A DNA stretch of 64,000 bases, taken from positions 17,344,579 through 17,408,578 of the forward strand of contig NC_058146.1 of assembly GCF_011075055.1 (NCBI RefSeq), written 5' to 3'. The position numbers and the translations under genes are program-made. Below the pieces are notes generated by a model. The model saw only the letters and a list, made by a program, of their open reading frames with translations, was not told the origin of the DNA and made no database searches. Source of the stretch: Mangifera indica. Its lineage: Eukaryota; Streptophyta; Magnoliopsida; Sapindales; Anacardiaceae. Numbering within the stretch: the first letter of the stretch is position 1; each line of letters opens with the position of its first letter. Shown piece after piece: positions 1 to 17,121 of the stretch.

Positions 1-875
1 TTTTTTTAAATGTTTATAATACCTTGAGTAAATGCAATATAAGGCATATTGTTTTGTGAAAAAATTTCAGAACATCACAATATCAGTGAAGTCCATAATC
101 AATTATCAAATTACCTTGACCATTGTCATTTGCTCTGCACACAACAAAAACATACTTGAGGAGCGGGATAAGAGTAAGAGAGTATATAATCAGCGAAAGA
201 GCTCCAATCACATCCTCTGGATCTTTGATACCATGAGGAAATGTATTGTAGAAAACATACAAGGGAGACGTCCCCAAGTCTCCATATACAACTCCAAGAC
301 TCTGGAATGCTAGCCGAAGAAGTAACAAGGCAGAAAATTTCTGTGGGAGTCAAAACTATATCAGCAAAGAGTAAAAAATATGATTATGAACCAAGTATAA
401 CAACTTCCACAGAACACACAAATTTAATCAATACAGTTCTCTACCCTGTCATGCACAAATCTTATTTAATGCAATTCAGTCTATGGTAATGAAAGTCCAA
501 ACCCAACAAAACTACAGACAAACTCCACAAAATCATCTCTAATATCAATAGATGGAATAACATGATAAATGATTTTCCAAGCCTATGAAAAAAAAAAAAA
601 GGAAAAAGATTTGGTTGGATTCACAAATAGGCCAACGAAATTTAGTTCATCCCAAAAAGTTAATTGGACACAAGAAGAAGTAAGTTCTGATTCTATCTAT
701 TTGAAGTAGAGATAGCAAAAATATCAAAAAGGCAATTGCATCAAACCTTTTCTCTGTACATGTTTTTCAGCCTTCCAGCTTCTTCATCCATGGGCTGATC
801 TAGTTTCTGATCCAAAACCCACATGCTTCCTCTGTTATTTTCAGTGTCTTCATCAATCTCAACTTCAGCAGCCAT
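1..875 (-). CDS. KUP/HAK/KT potassium transporter, 5' end (partial gene)
   Basis: Two coding exons are visible. Exon 1 runs from the ATG at 875 down to 747 (43 codons, from [13 protein letters not shown] to MYREK) and exon 2 from 340 down to 115. The intron (746-341) has a GT donor and CAG acceptor, and the join reads ...[18 protein letters not shown]... in frame. A second GT donor follows at 114, so the gene continues past base 1. Exon 2 carries the family hallmark [20 protein letters not shown] and the start of the membrane core, ending NDNGQG. The family imports K+ (H+-coupled) across plasma or vacuolar membranes. The acidic N-terminus with [19 protein letters not shown] resembles the Arabidopsis POT10/POT11 type; that comparison is from memory. 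The rest of the protein is outside the window. Confidence 0.92.
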
Positions 876-1740
876 TTCCAAACCCAACTCAAAACGATTA
901 TTCAGCTTCCACCAAACTCTTTTAATAGCACTCTCTAGATTAACTCTAACACAAAACCACAACCTTGTTGCTTCCCAAATCCTAAACCAAAACAAGGACT
1001 AATTCAAATACACCATTTTGAATCTAAACTTCACTTGAAATCCATCAGCAATCCAACCAAAAATTCAAACCCCTCTACAAAATCTTGTAAAGAACCAAAA
1101 TTTAACCCAATGCCAAAAAACCGAATCAATCCAACCCAAAAAGAGAGAGTAAAGGCTTATTCTTTAGTTGAGCTCAAAAGTCAGAACTTAACAAAAGTGG
1201 AAACTTTGCTACTCCAATCTCAATTCCCAGCAAGCTAGTAAACACAAAAAATCAAAAGATGATGAACTAGCCAAAGCACACCTTGTATCTCTGCACATAA
1301 ACAAAAACACTAATGAATAAAACAGCCGAATGGGAATATGTATTTCAGCTTCACAAGCTTTTCTCGTTGTTACCCAAAAACTTTAAGTGGGGTCGGTTCA
1401 ATATCCACCACAAGATCAAAAACCCAGTAAAAATCTTCCAAAAGCACACCATAAAACCATAAACCCTCTGCACAAAACACAGAAAGTTGCAAAAGCCATG
1501 TCGGTTTCTGCAAAATATAAGCAGAAAAAAGAAGGAAACAACAGTGTCGACCTGGATTTGGCTCGTTCTATAATTACGAATATGAAACAGAGAATTAATT
1601 GTCTCTGATTATAGTTAACGCCAAAAAGTCTCTCTGACAACTTCTTTACAGAGAGAGAGAGAGAGAGAGAAAGCGAGAGTCGCAAAGTTTGTTTGTTGTT
1701 GAATGATTCACCGTGTGTCAAAAACTCTTACCGTTGAACT
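876..1740 (-). promoter_or_regulatory. KUP gene 5' leader / promoter-proximal region
   Basis: No coding frame is convincing here. On the minus strand the stretch 1,651-1,671 is a (CT)n pyrimidine tract, as is common in plant 5' leaders and core promoters. A leader intron is possible but was not resolved. The transcription start cannot be placed from sequence alone. Confidence 0.4.
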
Positions 1741-4089
1741 TATAAAAGAGGAGGGAGAAATTGACCTCTGTCATTAATGGAAATTCTTCCCAAGTAACTA
1801 GATGATTGGCAGAACATAAGTCAATATTAACCGAATTTATTATTCAGCTTATAGATTCTCACCATATTATCTGATATATTTTCACCTTCCTTTTGGTAAC
1901 AAATTAATGAAATATATATATATCTCGCTATATTATCTGATACATTTTCACCTTCCTCTTGGTAACAAATTAATTAAATATATATATATACACACATACA
2001 AAAACGTGTATAAATAAATATTATTAAATTATTTATATAAATTAAAGTTACATGATTATTTATTTATTTTTTATTTTTATAATAAGGAATTTGAGGCAAA
2101 CCATTACTTTTGTCTCTAGTAAGATTTACCGTTTGTACATATAAAATTACACGATGATTATTTATATGGGTAATTATTACTAATTAATTTGTATTTATCA
2201 ATTTTCTAAAATTTTATTTAACTCTTTTAAATTTAATTATTATTTTAAACTCTTTTATATTTTTTTTATTATTATTCAATTTAACCCCAAAACTTTTATA
2301 TGGTTGCTTCGCCACCAAATCATTGGCAATGGATTGACGTAGTTCTCAGGATTTTCTCTTATTTTGGCAAATCTTGAAACTCTATAGGGGAGACGACAAA
2401 ATATCGAAATAATTGATATATGGATATGACAAAATTCTTCCCCATGTGCCTTTTTTTTAATTTTGTGCAAGAATTCTTATATTTTTTTTTATTGTGGATT
2501 TATAGATATAAGGTTTAATAATGTATATTAAAAAAAACATTTTTCATTAAAAAAATTATAAGTTGTTTGGTTTAAGAAATGTAAAAATGTTTTCAGATGC
2601 ATATTATCACACTAAAATTCATATTTATGTTAAAATTATTTAAATTATATATTTAATAATTAATTATATAAAATTATTTTAAATATTATATTTAAACAAT
2701 TAAATAATTAAACGGTTCGACGAATAGCTCCCTTCACTGGGTTGATATTTAATTTAATTTAAAAAATGTTGGTTCAATCAAAATTTGGACCAATGTTTTG
2801 AAATCCAAACCAACTTATCTGGTTCAACCCGCCTGGTGAGACTCTTATAATTAGCCTAATATGGGTAAGGAAAAAGTCTTGTTTTAACCGTTGAATTGAG
2901 GTGATTCAAACGGGCTAACTTGTTTTGATTCACAGTTCAACCTGATGTCACATCGGTCAAATCATAACCTGGATGTCAACATACAATAATGCATTGCATT
3001 ACCCCACCACACCACATTTTCCATTTAGTTAATTTTAATCCAATATAATTTGTTTTTATTTTTAATAATTAATTATTTCAAATATTATATATATATATAT
3101 ATTAAAATACTCATCAGTTTTATCATTGATTTAATCAATTAATTACAAAAAAAAAACTTAAAGATTGATTTTTTTATCAAATAATGATTGATTCGAATCT
3201 AAAAATAGATTATGAAAATGAGATATTTGTTTGAATATTCAATCTTAGCATTATTGAATAACCAAGCAATCTTAAATACTTATTAATGGTTAGTAATTAA
3301 GTTCACGTGGAAGAAAATGAGAACTCAGTTGCTTCCTAAAATTAGTTGATTATAATTAGAGCATTAATTAGTTAATTAATTATGATCAGACATAAATCTC
3401 AATAATTCCACAAGTTATTAAATGCTTGATAACAAAAATTACATGTGGGGTATTTTAATTGTAATTAGACATATCTAAAAAGGTACAATCTACACTCTAC
3501 GAAGTACAACTTATATTTATACGGGTTGTGCTCATAAAAAAGATACAGGAATAATCCATATTTATGTGAGCCGTGTTGAAACTTTTTAAGTGTGTTTTAT
3601 GAGTTAATCTAACATGATTTTAACAAAATATAAAATTATATATTTAATTAAAACTATTTAAATTACTTATCATATATATATAAATTATAATATGTGAAGA
3701 TGTATTATTATATAATTATGATATCAGCAAAGTTAAGAAAGTTAATTAATAATTAATTATAAAGGTTTAAATTCATAAAATAGAGAGTTGGAGATTATTA
3801 TGGCACCTTGTTTTAAGTTCTTTAATTTAATTTAATTTATAAATGTTTAATTGATAAATGCGTCAATTTATTAAATATTAATGTTCATGCATCTACCCAT
3901 CTTACTACGATTAATTATATTAAAATTTAAAATCATCTTTGACGTAAGAAAGTTTTGTCAAACTTTATTTCTATTTTTTCTACTTCATATTTTGATAATA
4001 ATTAATTGTAAGGTTCTCAATTAAAAAAAAAAAAAATTTATACTGTATTTTGTAGACTGTGGATTTCTTTACGAAAAAAGGAATTTAAG

Positions 4090-4530
4090 CGAATGCTACA
4101 AACAATTAAAGAGGTAATTGGTTGAAGATTCATAAAAATCATTCTAGTAATTTATTATTTATTATTTATATTATTTATTTAATTTATTAATAATAATATA
4201 TTATAATAATTTTTTATTATTAATATTGATATAATAGATAACATATACGATAATTTGATTATCACTTTTACCTTAAAAGATTACTCAGATATTATTGATT
4301 TTATTATAATTATATTTTTAGTTATTAATTTTTTTTGGATAAAAATACTTTTTTTAATTAATATAACAAATAACATAAAAATATTTTAGAATGATTATAT
4401 TCAATGGTATTTAAGTAAAATAATATACAAATATTCTTTTATTATCTCTAACCAAACACAATAATTATTTATATATATCAATTTTATCAAATATAATAAT
4501 AATTTATATCCAATAATTTTTAAGACAGTC
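4090..4530. repeat. AT-rich MITE-like repeat (family also near 19.5, 43.0, 54.0 and 62.0 kb)
   Basis: The right part has the block CAAACACAATAATTATTTAT followed by ATCAATTTTATCAAATATAATAATAATTTATA. The same words recur near 19,500, 43,010, 54,330 and 62,100. No coding capacity is seen. The boundaries are approximate; the terminal repeats are best seen in the 54 kb copy. Confidence 0.45.
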
Positions 4531-4737
4531 TGTTAATTTTTATACAAACTAAATATCTCCTAAGTGTTAGGTTAATTTCTTCCTATCCAACAACCAACAA
4601 AGAATACATTTAGAATTTTCGGTTTGAGATAGTGAGAAGACTTTGGTTTAGCAAATAATTTATTTAAAATCTTTTATAAGGATTTTTCAATTTCTCATTT
4701 GTAAGCTATCTTCATGCTCCAAATCAAAATATTTTTA

Positions 4738-4744
<7 letters not shown>

Positions 4745-4788
<44 letters not shown>
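4745..4788. repeat. (TA)n microsatellite
   Basis: Uninterrupted TA dinucleotide tract of about 44 bases. Confidence 0.95.
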
Positions 4789-4792
<4 letters not shown>

Positions 4793-7434
4793 TTTTAATT
4801 CAGCTAGAATAAAATTAAATTATCAGACACTTATTTGTATTAAGAATTTTTAATTATTTTAATTTAAATATATATATTTTTATATTTCTATAAATATAAA
4901 TAATCATAAAAAGAGAGGGATCAGGAAAAATTAATATCACACACTGTGAAGTTAAGTATAAAACCTTTAAAATCGCTCAAATCAAATCTATATATTCTCA
5001 CCATCGATCAATCATGTTAGAAACTTGTGTCTTATTTTTTAGTATTTATTTTATTTTCTTGCATTAATATTACATAATAATAGACATACAAATTTTATTT
5101 TATTGGATTTTAATACATGGACATTAGTCCAATGCGGTGTGCCAATGTGGGTGGAATACCATTCATACATGCACTGACATCTCAACAGTATTAAGTATTG
5201 TATTTGTATATATACCGTTGAAGTCAAGAAAGATGACATCACCATAACCTTTTTCATATTTATAAAATCTTATTTATATAAATTCAAATGTATTTATTTA
5301 ACAAATACAATTGAATAAAAAAGGCATCACAAAGTGCAAGCAGAATTTTTAAACATTATCAATTAAAGTCGTACAATAAAATTAATATATGAAATTTAGG
5401 AAAATTCATATTATGTGTAATAAAGACCCATCATTAGAATTGTTATAGACCGTTGTATTTTTTTTTAAATAAAAAGATAATGGAAATATAAGCAATATAA
5501 AAAAGATTTGATATCATCAGTTAGATAAATAAATTGTTATTGAGTCAAGTGAATTAACTCGTTTGAGTTAAATAATAAATTTGAATTAAATTCATTTTTA
5601 CAATCAATTTCAGTTTTATGAGTTAAACTTTAGAATCAATCAAAATTAAATAAAATTAAATATTTAAATCAATTTATTTATAAAAACAAACATAATTCTT
5701 AGTTTAAATTCAAATTATTCGATGGAATCTTAAATTTAGAATGGTGACTCAAATTGAATGCAACCACGGATGGTAGCCAAATTTTCTCATTTTGTAATTT
5801 TGTGAGTGGGCAACAAGCGGCTTTTAAAACATGAAAATGAACAATCAATTAATTATTAAGTGGATGGGCGTTTTAAAAGGACAAGAACCGGATCCACGTT
5901 ATCTTAATATTATTTATACATAAAGCCTTGAGGGTTAATTAGGTAAAGTCTTAATCATCCAATCGTTCATTTGAAGTCTTTATGTCTACCCGGCCCTACT
6001 CAACTTTATCACGGACACGCAAACCACGTTTATTAAAATTTATAATATGTACTTACCATAAAATTTGATGGATTTAAAAAAAAAAAAAAAAAGTAAAGGA
6101 ATATATTACCACTATATTATTTCAAGTCAAACATTCCGGTTTTAAAAAATCCCAACCAAACGTCCCAAAAAAGGGTTTAGAATTTTGGCTATTTTATTCT
6201 TTCATATATATATATATATATAAAATATAATATAATATAATATCTCCTATTTGGCTTTTCTCTAGTCACTTATAGAATAATTTGTGTTTTCCAAGTGGCA
6301 ATTTAAAGAACATCAACACCAGAACAATATCACTTTTTAGAACCAAATCTTTCTTTCCCCAGTTCCTCACTTTCAGTAATATCAACACTCCAATGATGTT
6401 TGGTACGGACTTTTCACATTGTTTATGAACGGTAAGAGGACACTAATTAAAGATTATGGTAGACTCAATCAAGCCACATCAACTTGATTAGAATTTGGTA
6501 TAATGCGAATTGAAGACTCAATTCGATAGCTTGATTTAAGTTTAACTAAATCCTCTTTTAATTATATATTTAATTGATAATATTATTCACCTCACTGATG
6601 ATACAATTCATCCTGTTATTGATGACTTTTATATAACATTTTTAGCATATTCAAATTCAATTTGAATTTTATTTAAATTAGTCATAATAAATTTGTGGTC
6701 AAACTCTCCCTTAGTTAAATTGATGAAAACAACATCAAAGAGATGATTAACCCGCATATAATGGCTAACGCAAATAGAAGACTTTCCATCTAAACTGTAG
6801 GAAGATGAATTCTTGTTAGTTATGACCTTTTCCCATGATCTCCTCAAATATGTCTTTCATCATTTGTTAATTGTTATTAGGAGATATAAGTCACTTTCTT
6901 TCAAATCGAAAACACATGATCACCCACTTTTTATGCTAGGTTTGTTTAGATTTATTGTATTAAGATTCTAATACTCATTTATGTAATGGTACATTTAACT
7001 TTTCTTGTTTGTCTTATAAATATGATGACTCCATCAACATTTCAAAGATCATTACAAATGCTCAGTATAATAAAGGATCCCAGTTGGGTATTTCAATTTC
7101 AAGCATCAATAAATTGAGAGAAGAGACAGAAAAAAGTTAGGTGTTTACATATATAGAAGTAAAAGCCAATTCCGCCAAGTTCACATGGTCAATTATTGAG
7201 AGAAGACAGGGATAGCCACCACTCCATGCATGCGCATTCATATTTTGCTTTCTCTTCGCAACCTTCCAGTTTTGGGCAAGCCAGAAGGCCAGTCGGTGGT
7301 CCTGTGTTGATTTCAGCCACAGCTTTGATTCCACTTTGATAAACATTCAATCAGAAAAAAAGTCGTTTCTTCTCATGTTAGGGTTTGGTAATATATGTAT
7401 TGACATTTAAAACAACATAATCCATATATCTATA

Positions 7435-7625
7435 AAACTGGAGCAATACTATTCGTATCAATTTTAGGTACACAATTATATACACACATATATATATGTG
7501 TCATTATATAATTAGGTGTTATTTTCTTCCTAATTCAAAATTACCTAATCATGTGATAATACGTATAAGTGTATACATATTTGTATAATTAAAGTCAGTA
7601 TACATAATTTTATTGAAAAAGCTGT
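7435..7625. repeat. MITE-like element with TATGTGTA-type termini
   Basis: A degenerate member of the family best seen at 10,958 and 61,401. It has a GTATCAATTTTAGGTACACA left end, a central TAATCATGTGAT word and a GTATACATAATTTTATT right end. Non-coding. Confidence 0.4.
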
Positions 7626-8277
7626 ATATTCAAACTGATTACCGACAAGTCCAATATAATTCAAGATAGATCAATTAACCTGCAAATGGACCCTTTAATT
7701 AGATCTTTGCTTTTGATTATAACCTACATTTAACGGAGAACTTAAATCCAATATAATATAAAAACAAACAGCAATGCTATGGCAACCCAGTTAGTAATTA
7801 AATTATTTAGATATCTAATTAAATACTTAAAATTAAATATATATACTTTATTACTTTTATTTAAAAACAAAACCACACATGTTTGATTATTGGGTGAACT
7901 CTTTGTAGATTAATAAGTTTGATTCTCATTTTTTCATAATTAATTCAAATCAGGAATTTAGATGGATTATTGGAAATTGGTAAACAATGATTTCTAGTTA
8001 GGGTTTTGAAACTTGGACTAAACCGACTGGTCAAACAAAGAACCAATGAGAAATTGGGTTTGTGTGAACCAAATTAAAGTAAGATTGAATTAGGTAAATC
8101 ACATCGATTTGCAATTCAACCCATTTTATAGTTTTAATTATATCATACTAATGTCACCGATTTCTCTAGTTAATCAGATCGATTAACTTGTAGACTAACA
8201 CTTAATCGGGTATTTGCTTTTAATTATACATCTACACCTATAGGAGAACTTAAATCCTAGATTTTATAAAAACAAAG

Positions 8278-8450
8278 GGCAATGCTATTTGTATATTTAA
8301 TTAATTTTGAGTATTTAGATGATGTATTATCATGTGATTGAGTGTTTATTTATAATTAATTCAAATTAAACTAATCATATGATAATATATAATCTAAATA
8401 TTTAATTAGATACTGAAAATTGAATATACATAATTTTATTAAAAAACAAA
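8278..8450. repeat. MITE-like element, same superfamily
   Basis: It contains the diagnostic core TATCATGTGATTGAGTG with a mirrored TAATCATATGATAATA, and ends TATACATAATTTTATTAAA as in other members. Non-coding. Confidence 0.4.
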
Positions 8451-8892
8451 ACTGACACATGATTGATTGTTGGGGTGAACTCCATATAGATAAATAATTT
8501 TGATTCTCATTTTTTACAATTCAGCTTCCGTTCATAATTAATTCGCATCAGTCTCATACATATTATAGCAAAACAAATACCAATTTTGTATATATTCTTG
8601 AATACAATACTACTTATATGGTGAATTAGGTCCTTCTTCCCAGAAATATGATGGATTTGCATGTGATTCTGGTGAACATATCTTAACCATAATATTCGGT
8701 TCAACAAATTTCTGAAACATTTTAGAACAAAATTCTGTGAGTTCATCATTTGGGGTTATCTTGTTTGGATTTTCTCAGCACATAAGATAAGACATTGTGC
8801 AAAGTTAGTTCAACTCGAATCCGAAAAGATTAGCTCAAGAACAGGAAAACTAGAAAACTGGGACCAAACGCCCACAGTATCCTCTTGTATTC

Positions 8893-10539
8893 TTCTATAA
8901 ATCCAATGACTAGCATTCCAAATTTTAGACATGTGGCATTCTCCAAATCTAAGTCTCTTTACCAATTAATTCTTTCAGGAATCTTTTCTTAACACAGTTG
9001 GGAAATAACAATGGATGTATAGTCTTTCCCGAAGATTATGTTACGCGACGGAGAAGTGAGAAACAGGCTGCTGCCATTGTCCGGAAGAGTTCGGACAAGT
9101 TGTCAGAATCAAGTAAAAGAATGTTAGACAAGGAGAAGCCTCACTCACCGGCATCCTGCTGGCCGGAAAATGATGTTTTCGTTTCTAGTTGCCTTAGTGA
9201 AACTGTACGTACTATTTAGGTGCTTGTCAGCCCGATATAACATGAGCTCTAGTTGTTCTTAGCTTAGAAATGAATGTGTTATAAGCCCAAATCACGTATC
9301 TGTATCATATATCGAATATCATATTATAAAGTTAATCTTTTTAATAAAATAATAAAAATTTTGTAGTGCAAACTAATGGTTTTAACTTAATGTAATATTT
9401 TTAGTTTGCCTCTCGGTCTCTCTCTTTATTCAGATTTCTATTGAAGAAAAATCTCTTCAAATCTATTGAATGGTTGTCTCTCTCATCTGTCAAATGCACC
9501 TTTCTTAAAAGGAGCTGGTGATCACATGGATGCTTTCACACATTTTTTAGGCTAAATTAACGAACTCTACATCTGTTTTTAAGTGTATTCGACACAATGT
9601 TTGGCTCATAGACAAATTGTATTGGCTACATCTCAACCAGTGATGTTAATTAGTACTCGACCTTTATACATGTAGTATTATTATATATTCTTACGATCAA
9701 TAGATATTGAGACATGCTTGGTTTGATCAATATACAAAACCTTGATCCTGAAATCACTTGCACTGCTATTTCTCTTTGTTTTTATGTTCTCTCCATTATT
9801 TTACGTTAGAATTTCAACCCTAGCTGTTCCTTTGTCGCCAAACTCTAAATTTCTTGAGTGAAGTTATTAGTGCGGACCGAATTTTAAATTTCTAGCTGAA
9901 AATTCTCATTGAACTGCCTGCAGAAAGACCTGTAAATTGTCAAATATATGATTATGGAAAATAGGTTGGAATTGACGTGAAACTGCCTCCATTTTTAGGC
10001 ATATTTAAACTGACACATATGAAGGTTCTGGGGATACATTACATATATATCATGGCTTCTCCCTGGTGTCATGTATGTGACTACTTGAAGCTTTATAATG
10101 CTTTCTTATCTTATATGTATTGCTTCCGGGAATGGTAATGGGGTTAGCGTTTTGATTGAAGGTTTAGAAATATCATTTTCAGCTTTATTCTTTTTGTTAT
10201 GAGGCAATATCTTTGAAGGAGATAAGGTTGAGATGCTGACTAATTAGGGTTTATTATGATGAATTTGCGGAATTGAGACAATTTTTATTATTTACTAAAC
10301 GTATTATTTTTCTGTTTCTATTATTGGTCACTGAAATTATTATTTTGCTTCTTGTTTCCATTTTTCTTCTTCAACATTTACTATTTGTGCCATGAATGTG
10401 CAGATTTTACTCTTTAAAGCAGTGCAAATTAATGGGACGTTCGGGGAAAGATGATAGCCAACGAACCGGCAAGTTACTTTGTGGAAAAAATTCCAAGAGG
10501 CTCAAACAATTCCTGTTTGCAGCCTCGCGGTGTTCTTGA
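8893..10539 (+). CDS. Possible small two-exon gene, unknown function
   Basis: A TATA-like CTATAAATC lies near 8,895. One frame is open from 8,953 to a GT donor at 9,205 (exon end 9,204, codon-complete). After a GTACGT...CAG intron it continues in phase at 10,423-10,539, ending RLKQFLFAASRCS and TGA. The frame is GC-richer than its surroundings and rich in charged residues (TRRRSEKQAAAIVRKSSDK, then KDDSQRTGKLLCGKNSKR). The start is unresolved: the frame at 8,998 opens with TTG, not ATG. The first in-frame ATG is 9,121, which would give about 66 residues, or an upstream exon may supply it. I do not recognise the family. A two-frame coincidence cannot be excluded. Confidence 0.35.
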
Positions 10540-10640
10540 GCTACCCATTAATTCCAGATTGTCAGCCTTATCGACTTCTTCAAGCCTTGAGCATTTGGAT
10601 TATCAGGAAGAAGAATTTGGGATGTTGTATATGTGTGAAT

Positions 10641-10668
10641 ACACACACACACACACACACACACACAG
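10641..10668. repeat. (AC)n microsatellite
   Basis: About 14 AC repeats, just 3' of the possible small gene. Confidence 0.95.
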
Positions 10669-10957
10669 GAATACACTATTCAAACCAAGAAATCAAAAGT
10701 CGGATAGAATAAGTTGAGTTCAAATCTGTTTAGATTTAATCCAAAATTAAATTATTATTGAGTTAAGTTTGAATCTTAATTTATCGATTTTAATATGAGT
10801 TTTATTTAGATTTGGTCTAAACTCCAGATTAAATCTAACTTTGATCTTCGTTTTGGATAAATTTAAAGATAGTTATACCACAAAAATTGAGATGATACAT
10901 TTTGATTGATTAAACATTTTGCCTTATGAAATACGAAAATAATGCCTGTATAATATC

Positions 10958-11135
10958 AATAAAACTATGTGTATCTATTTTTGGTATACAATTTATATAC
11001 ACAGATGAGGTGTTATCATGTGATTAAATGTTTCTTTATCATATGATGATATAAGTTTTAAAATCACCTAATTACATGATGACACATCATTGTATACATG
11101 AATTGTGTATAAAAAATGGATACACATAACATTAC
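10958..11135. repeat. MITE, ~178 bp, with terminal inverted repeats
   Basis: The left end ATAAAACTATGTGTATCTAT and the inverted right end (reading GTTATGTGTATCCATTTTTT) pair over about 35 bases with few mismatches. Inside are the paired words TTATCATGTGATTAAATG and AATTACATGATGACACAT. Relatives lie at 48,385 and 61,401. No coding sequence. Confidence 0.7.
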
Positions 11136-11139
11136 TCGT

Positions 11140-11870
11140 ATAACATATAGTTGGGTTTGAGACTCTTTTAATGAATGAATATACACATACATAGTTCATC
11201 GATATTGATTTGCAATTGATGTTTAAGGTTGGAATTAGTCATGTCAAGGATCAGACTTATTTTATAAACGAGTCAATTTAAATAGTCTTAAGCATTCAAA
11301 TTTGAATCAAAATTGAATCTAAAGTTAAATTAGTTTTGAACCGAGTTTGAATCTTATTTCCTTTATTTCAAACTAAATCTTTTAGATTCGAATTGATTTT
11401 AAAATTAAACCTTGTTTGGACTTGACTCATTCAAAAATTATAAAGTTAAACAAATTCTTATTCACACAAAATAGGACTAGATTTGATCAAGGACAAGTTT
11501 GAACAAACCCAATTTAAAATTGATTTGAAAAAAATTCAGTTTGAGATTAATAAGATCCAAACTTAGCTCTTAAATCAATTTTATTTTAGATTTAATTCAA
11601 ATATTTAGATTGACTTAAATTTGACTTATTTTATAAACATGAGCATGATCCTTAACTCGAACTTGACTCATTCTATTTGTATTTGTGCCACTTTGGTTAG
11701 AACCCAAACCTACCACCAAAAACAAGGCGGGTACCCAACTGAAAAAATCCGGGCCGCGGCCCAAAACAGAACAGGCCTGTCTCGTTGACATCCAAATTAT
11801 GTAAGTTGAAACTGCGAGCCGAAAATTCTCTCGCTTACGTTTTTTCTGGTACTGAGGAAGAGTTTCACGC
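11140..11870. other. AT-rich spacer upstream of delta-COP
   Basis: Degenerate repeats of AAATTTGAATC / GATTCAAATTT type fill 11,180-11,640. From about 11,690 the base composition rises toward the delta-COP promoter. No gene is supported. Confidence 0.5.
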
Positions 11871-12284
11871 ACAATTGCCGAGTAGATCGAATTTCAGGTG
11901 ACTCCCTCTCTGATCTCAGCCGTTTATTTTCTCCGCGACAAAATATCCGCCGTTGATTTACCCTTCTCTTTCACTCAGACCTTTGTTGCAATTCAAGGTA
12001 TTCTTTTTTCATCGTAGTTTAGTTTTTTGGTTTTGGTATTAGATCTCGGATCCGAGAATTCTTAATTTTTATAATTTCCTCTCCATTGAATGCATTTTCT
12101 CGGAAACCAAACAGACGAGTTAGTTTTGATTTGTATTGTGTGGATTAGCAAGATCTTAGTGGAAATTGATCGGATCTTGAGTCGTGAAATTGAATTATTG
12201 AAATGTTAGATATGATTGTTTCACTTTGTTTAGTTTCTTGTTTCAGGTTCTCCTATTGTAGTGTTTGGTTCTGCGTAAGCCAAA
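11871..12284 (+). promoter_or_regulatory. delta-COP 5' leader with a leader intron
   Basis: A CT-rich leader ends ...GCAATTCAAG at 11,997 before a GTATTC donor. The acceptor TTGTTTCAG ends at 12,246, and the leader resumes for 38 bases to the ATG at 12,285. A 5'-leader intron directly upstream of the start is common in housekeeping plant genes and often raises expression; that effect here is inference. The exact transcription start is not visible. Confidence 0.6.
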
Positions 12285-16121
<3,837 letters not shown>

Positions 16122-17121
16122 TGTCTGGCTTGTTTCTAAATTTGCAGCACTGAATTAGGACTTTGACAATTAGTTTTTTTCCCTATATTGTGTAACCCAT
16201 TGTAAAAATTTTGAGATTTTTGATGCTGCTTGTTTTATCTTATAGACCTAAAATTTTCATTATATAAATAGTTTATGGGTGCGATTTTTTAATCATAACA
16301 AGAAACCCTTATTTGAGCCAAACAAATCTTAAATCGGGTATGAACTAACCATATTAAATAAGGGAAAACTTTGAGTTAAACGACTAGTCTTAAGATTATT
16401 ACACAAGATAGGTCAATAATGAGTTCTAAACCTTTATCCTTTTGTTTGGGTGTCTTCACATTGGTGGTTGCATTGTTCGAAGTAGATATGAATCGGGTTA
16501 GGTTTGAATACCTCTTAGTTAGAGTTTGGGTCGTTTAAAAAATGGTTTGGTTTGAATTTAATTTGAATTTATGAAGTTAAAATTAAGATTAGTCTTGGTA
16601 ATTTGAATGGAATGCGGTATGTTTTAGTTTGATTTGATTTAAAAAATAAATTAATTCTCTTAATTTGAATTCAATTTTGAATTTAAATTAAATAAATCTG
16701 AGTTAAATTGAATAAAGTTAAACTGGTTTTGAGGACCGGGTTAGTCGATTTGGTTACAAACCGGTGCATTATTTTGTTTTATGGAAGCATAGGCCTGGTG
16801 CGAGCTCTAAGCTTTGATAAATAATTTGGCCAATACTAAAATTTAAGTGAAAAGTTGTAGATGGTTGACGTCAATAAAATAAAACAAAAATAAATCGGTG
16901 AAGAGGGCGACATAAAATAAAGTGCTGATGCCAAAAGGACGTGACGTTACGTGGTTATCCTAATCTCCGCTGCCAAGTTAATTTCTACGTGTCACGTGGG
17001 TGATTCAGCAATCATTGAATTAAACTGGAATTCGTCCAAGTAATTTCCACCCTGTACCACTACAAAACTAGGGCCTCAGGGTGCAAACGGCTCAGCCTCC
17101 ACTAATGTATTGTTTGGTTTA
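16122..17121. other. delta-COP 3' flank and spacer
   Basis: The delta-COP 3' untranslated region is expected here; its poly-A site was not placed. From about 16,480 the sequence is AT-rich spacer with GAATTTAAATT-type degenerate repeats. No additional gene. It is duplicated at 39,439-40,460. Confidence 0.5.

Larger units (their letters stand above)
1741..8890. other. AT-rich intergenic spacer
   Basis: More than 7 kb without a supportable gene. The open frames are short and lack codon bias, splice context or recognisable motifs. It holds poly-A/T runs, short (TA)n tracts (about 3,088-3,104, 4,745-4,788 and 6,205-6,222) and remnants of AT-rich MITE families (about 4,090-4,530, 7,435-7,625 and 8,278-8,450). 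Confidence 0.6.

Noticed and set aside
8998..9219. A 73-residue protein starting MGNNNGC with an apparent myristoylation site
   Set aside because: The first codon is TTG, so the Met and the N-terminal glycine motif are artefacts of allowing alternative starts.
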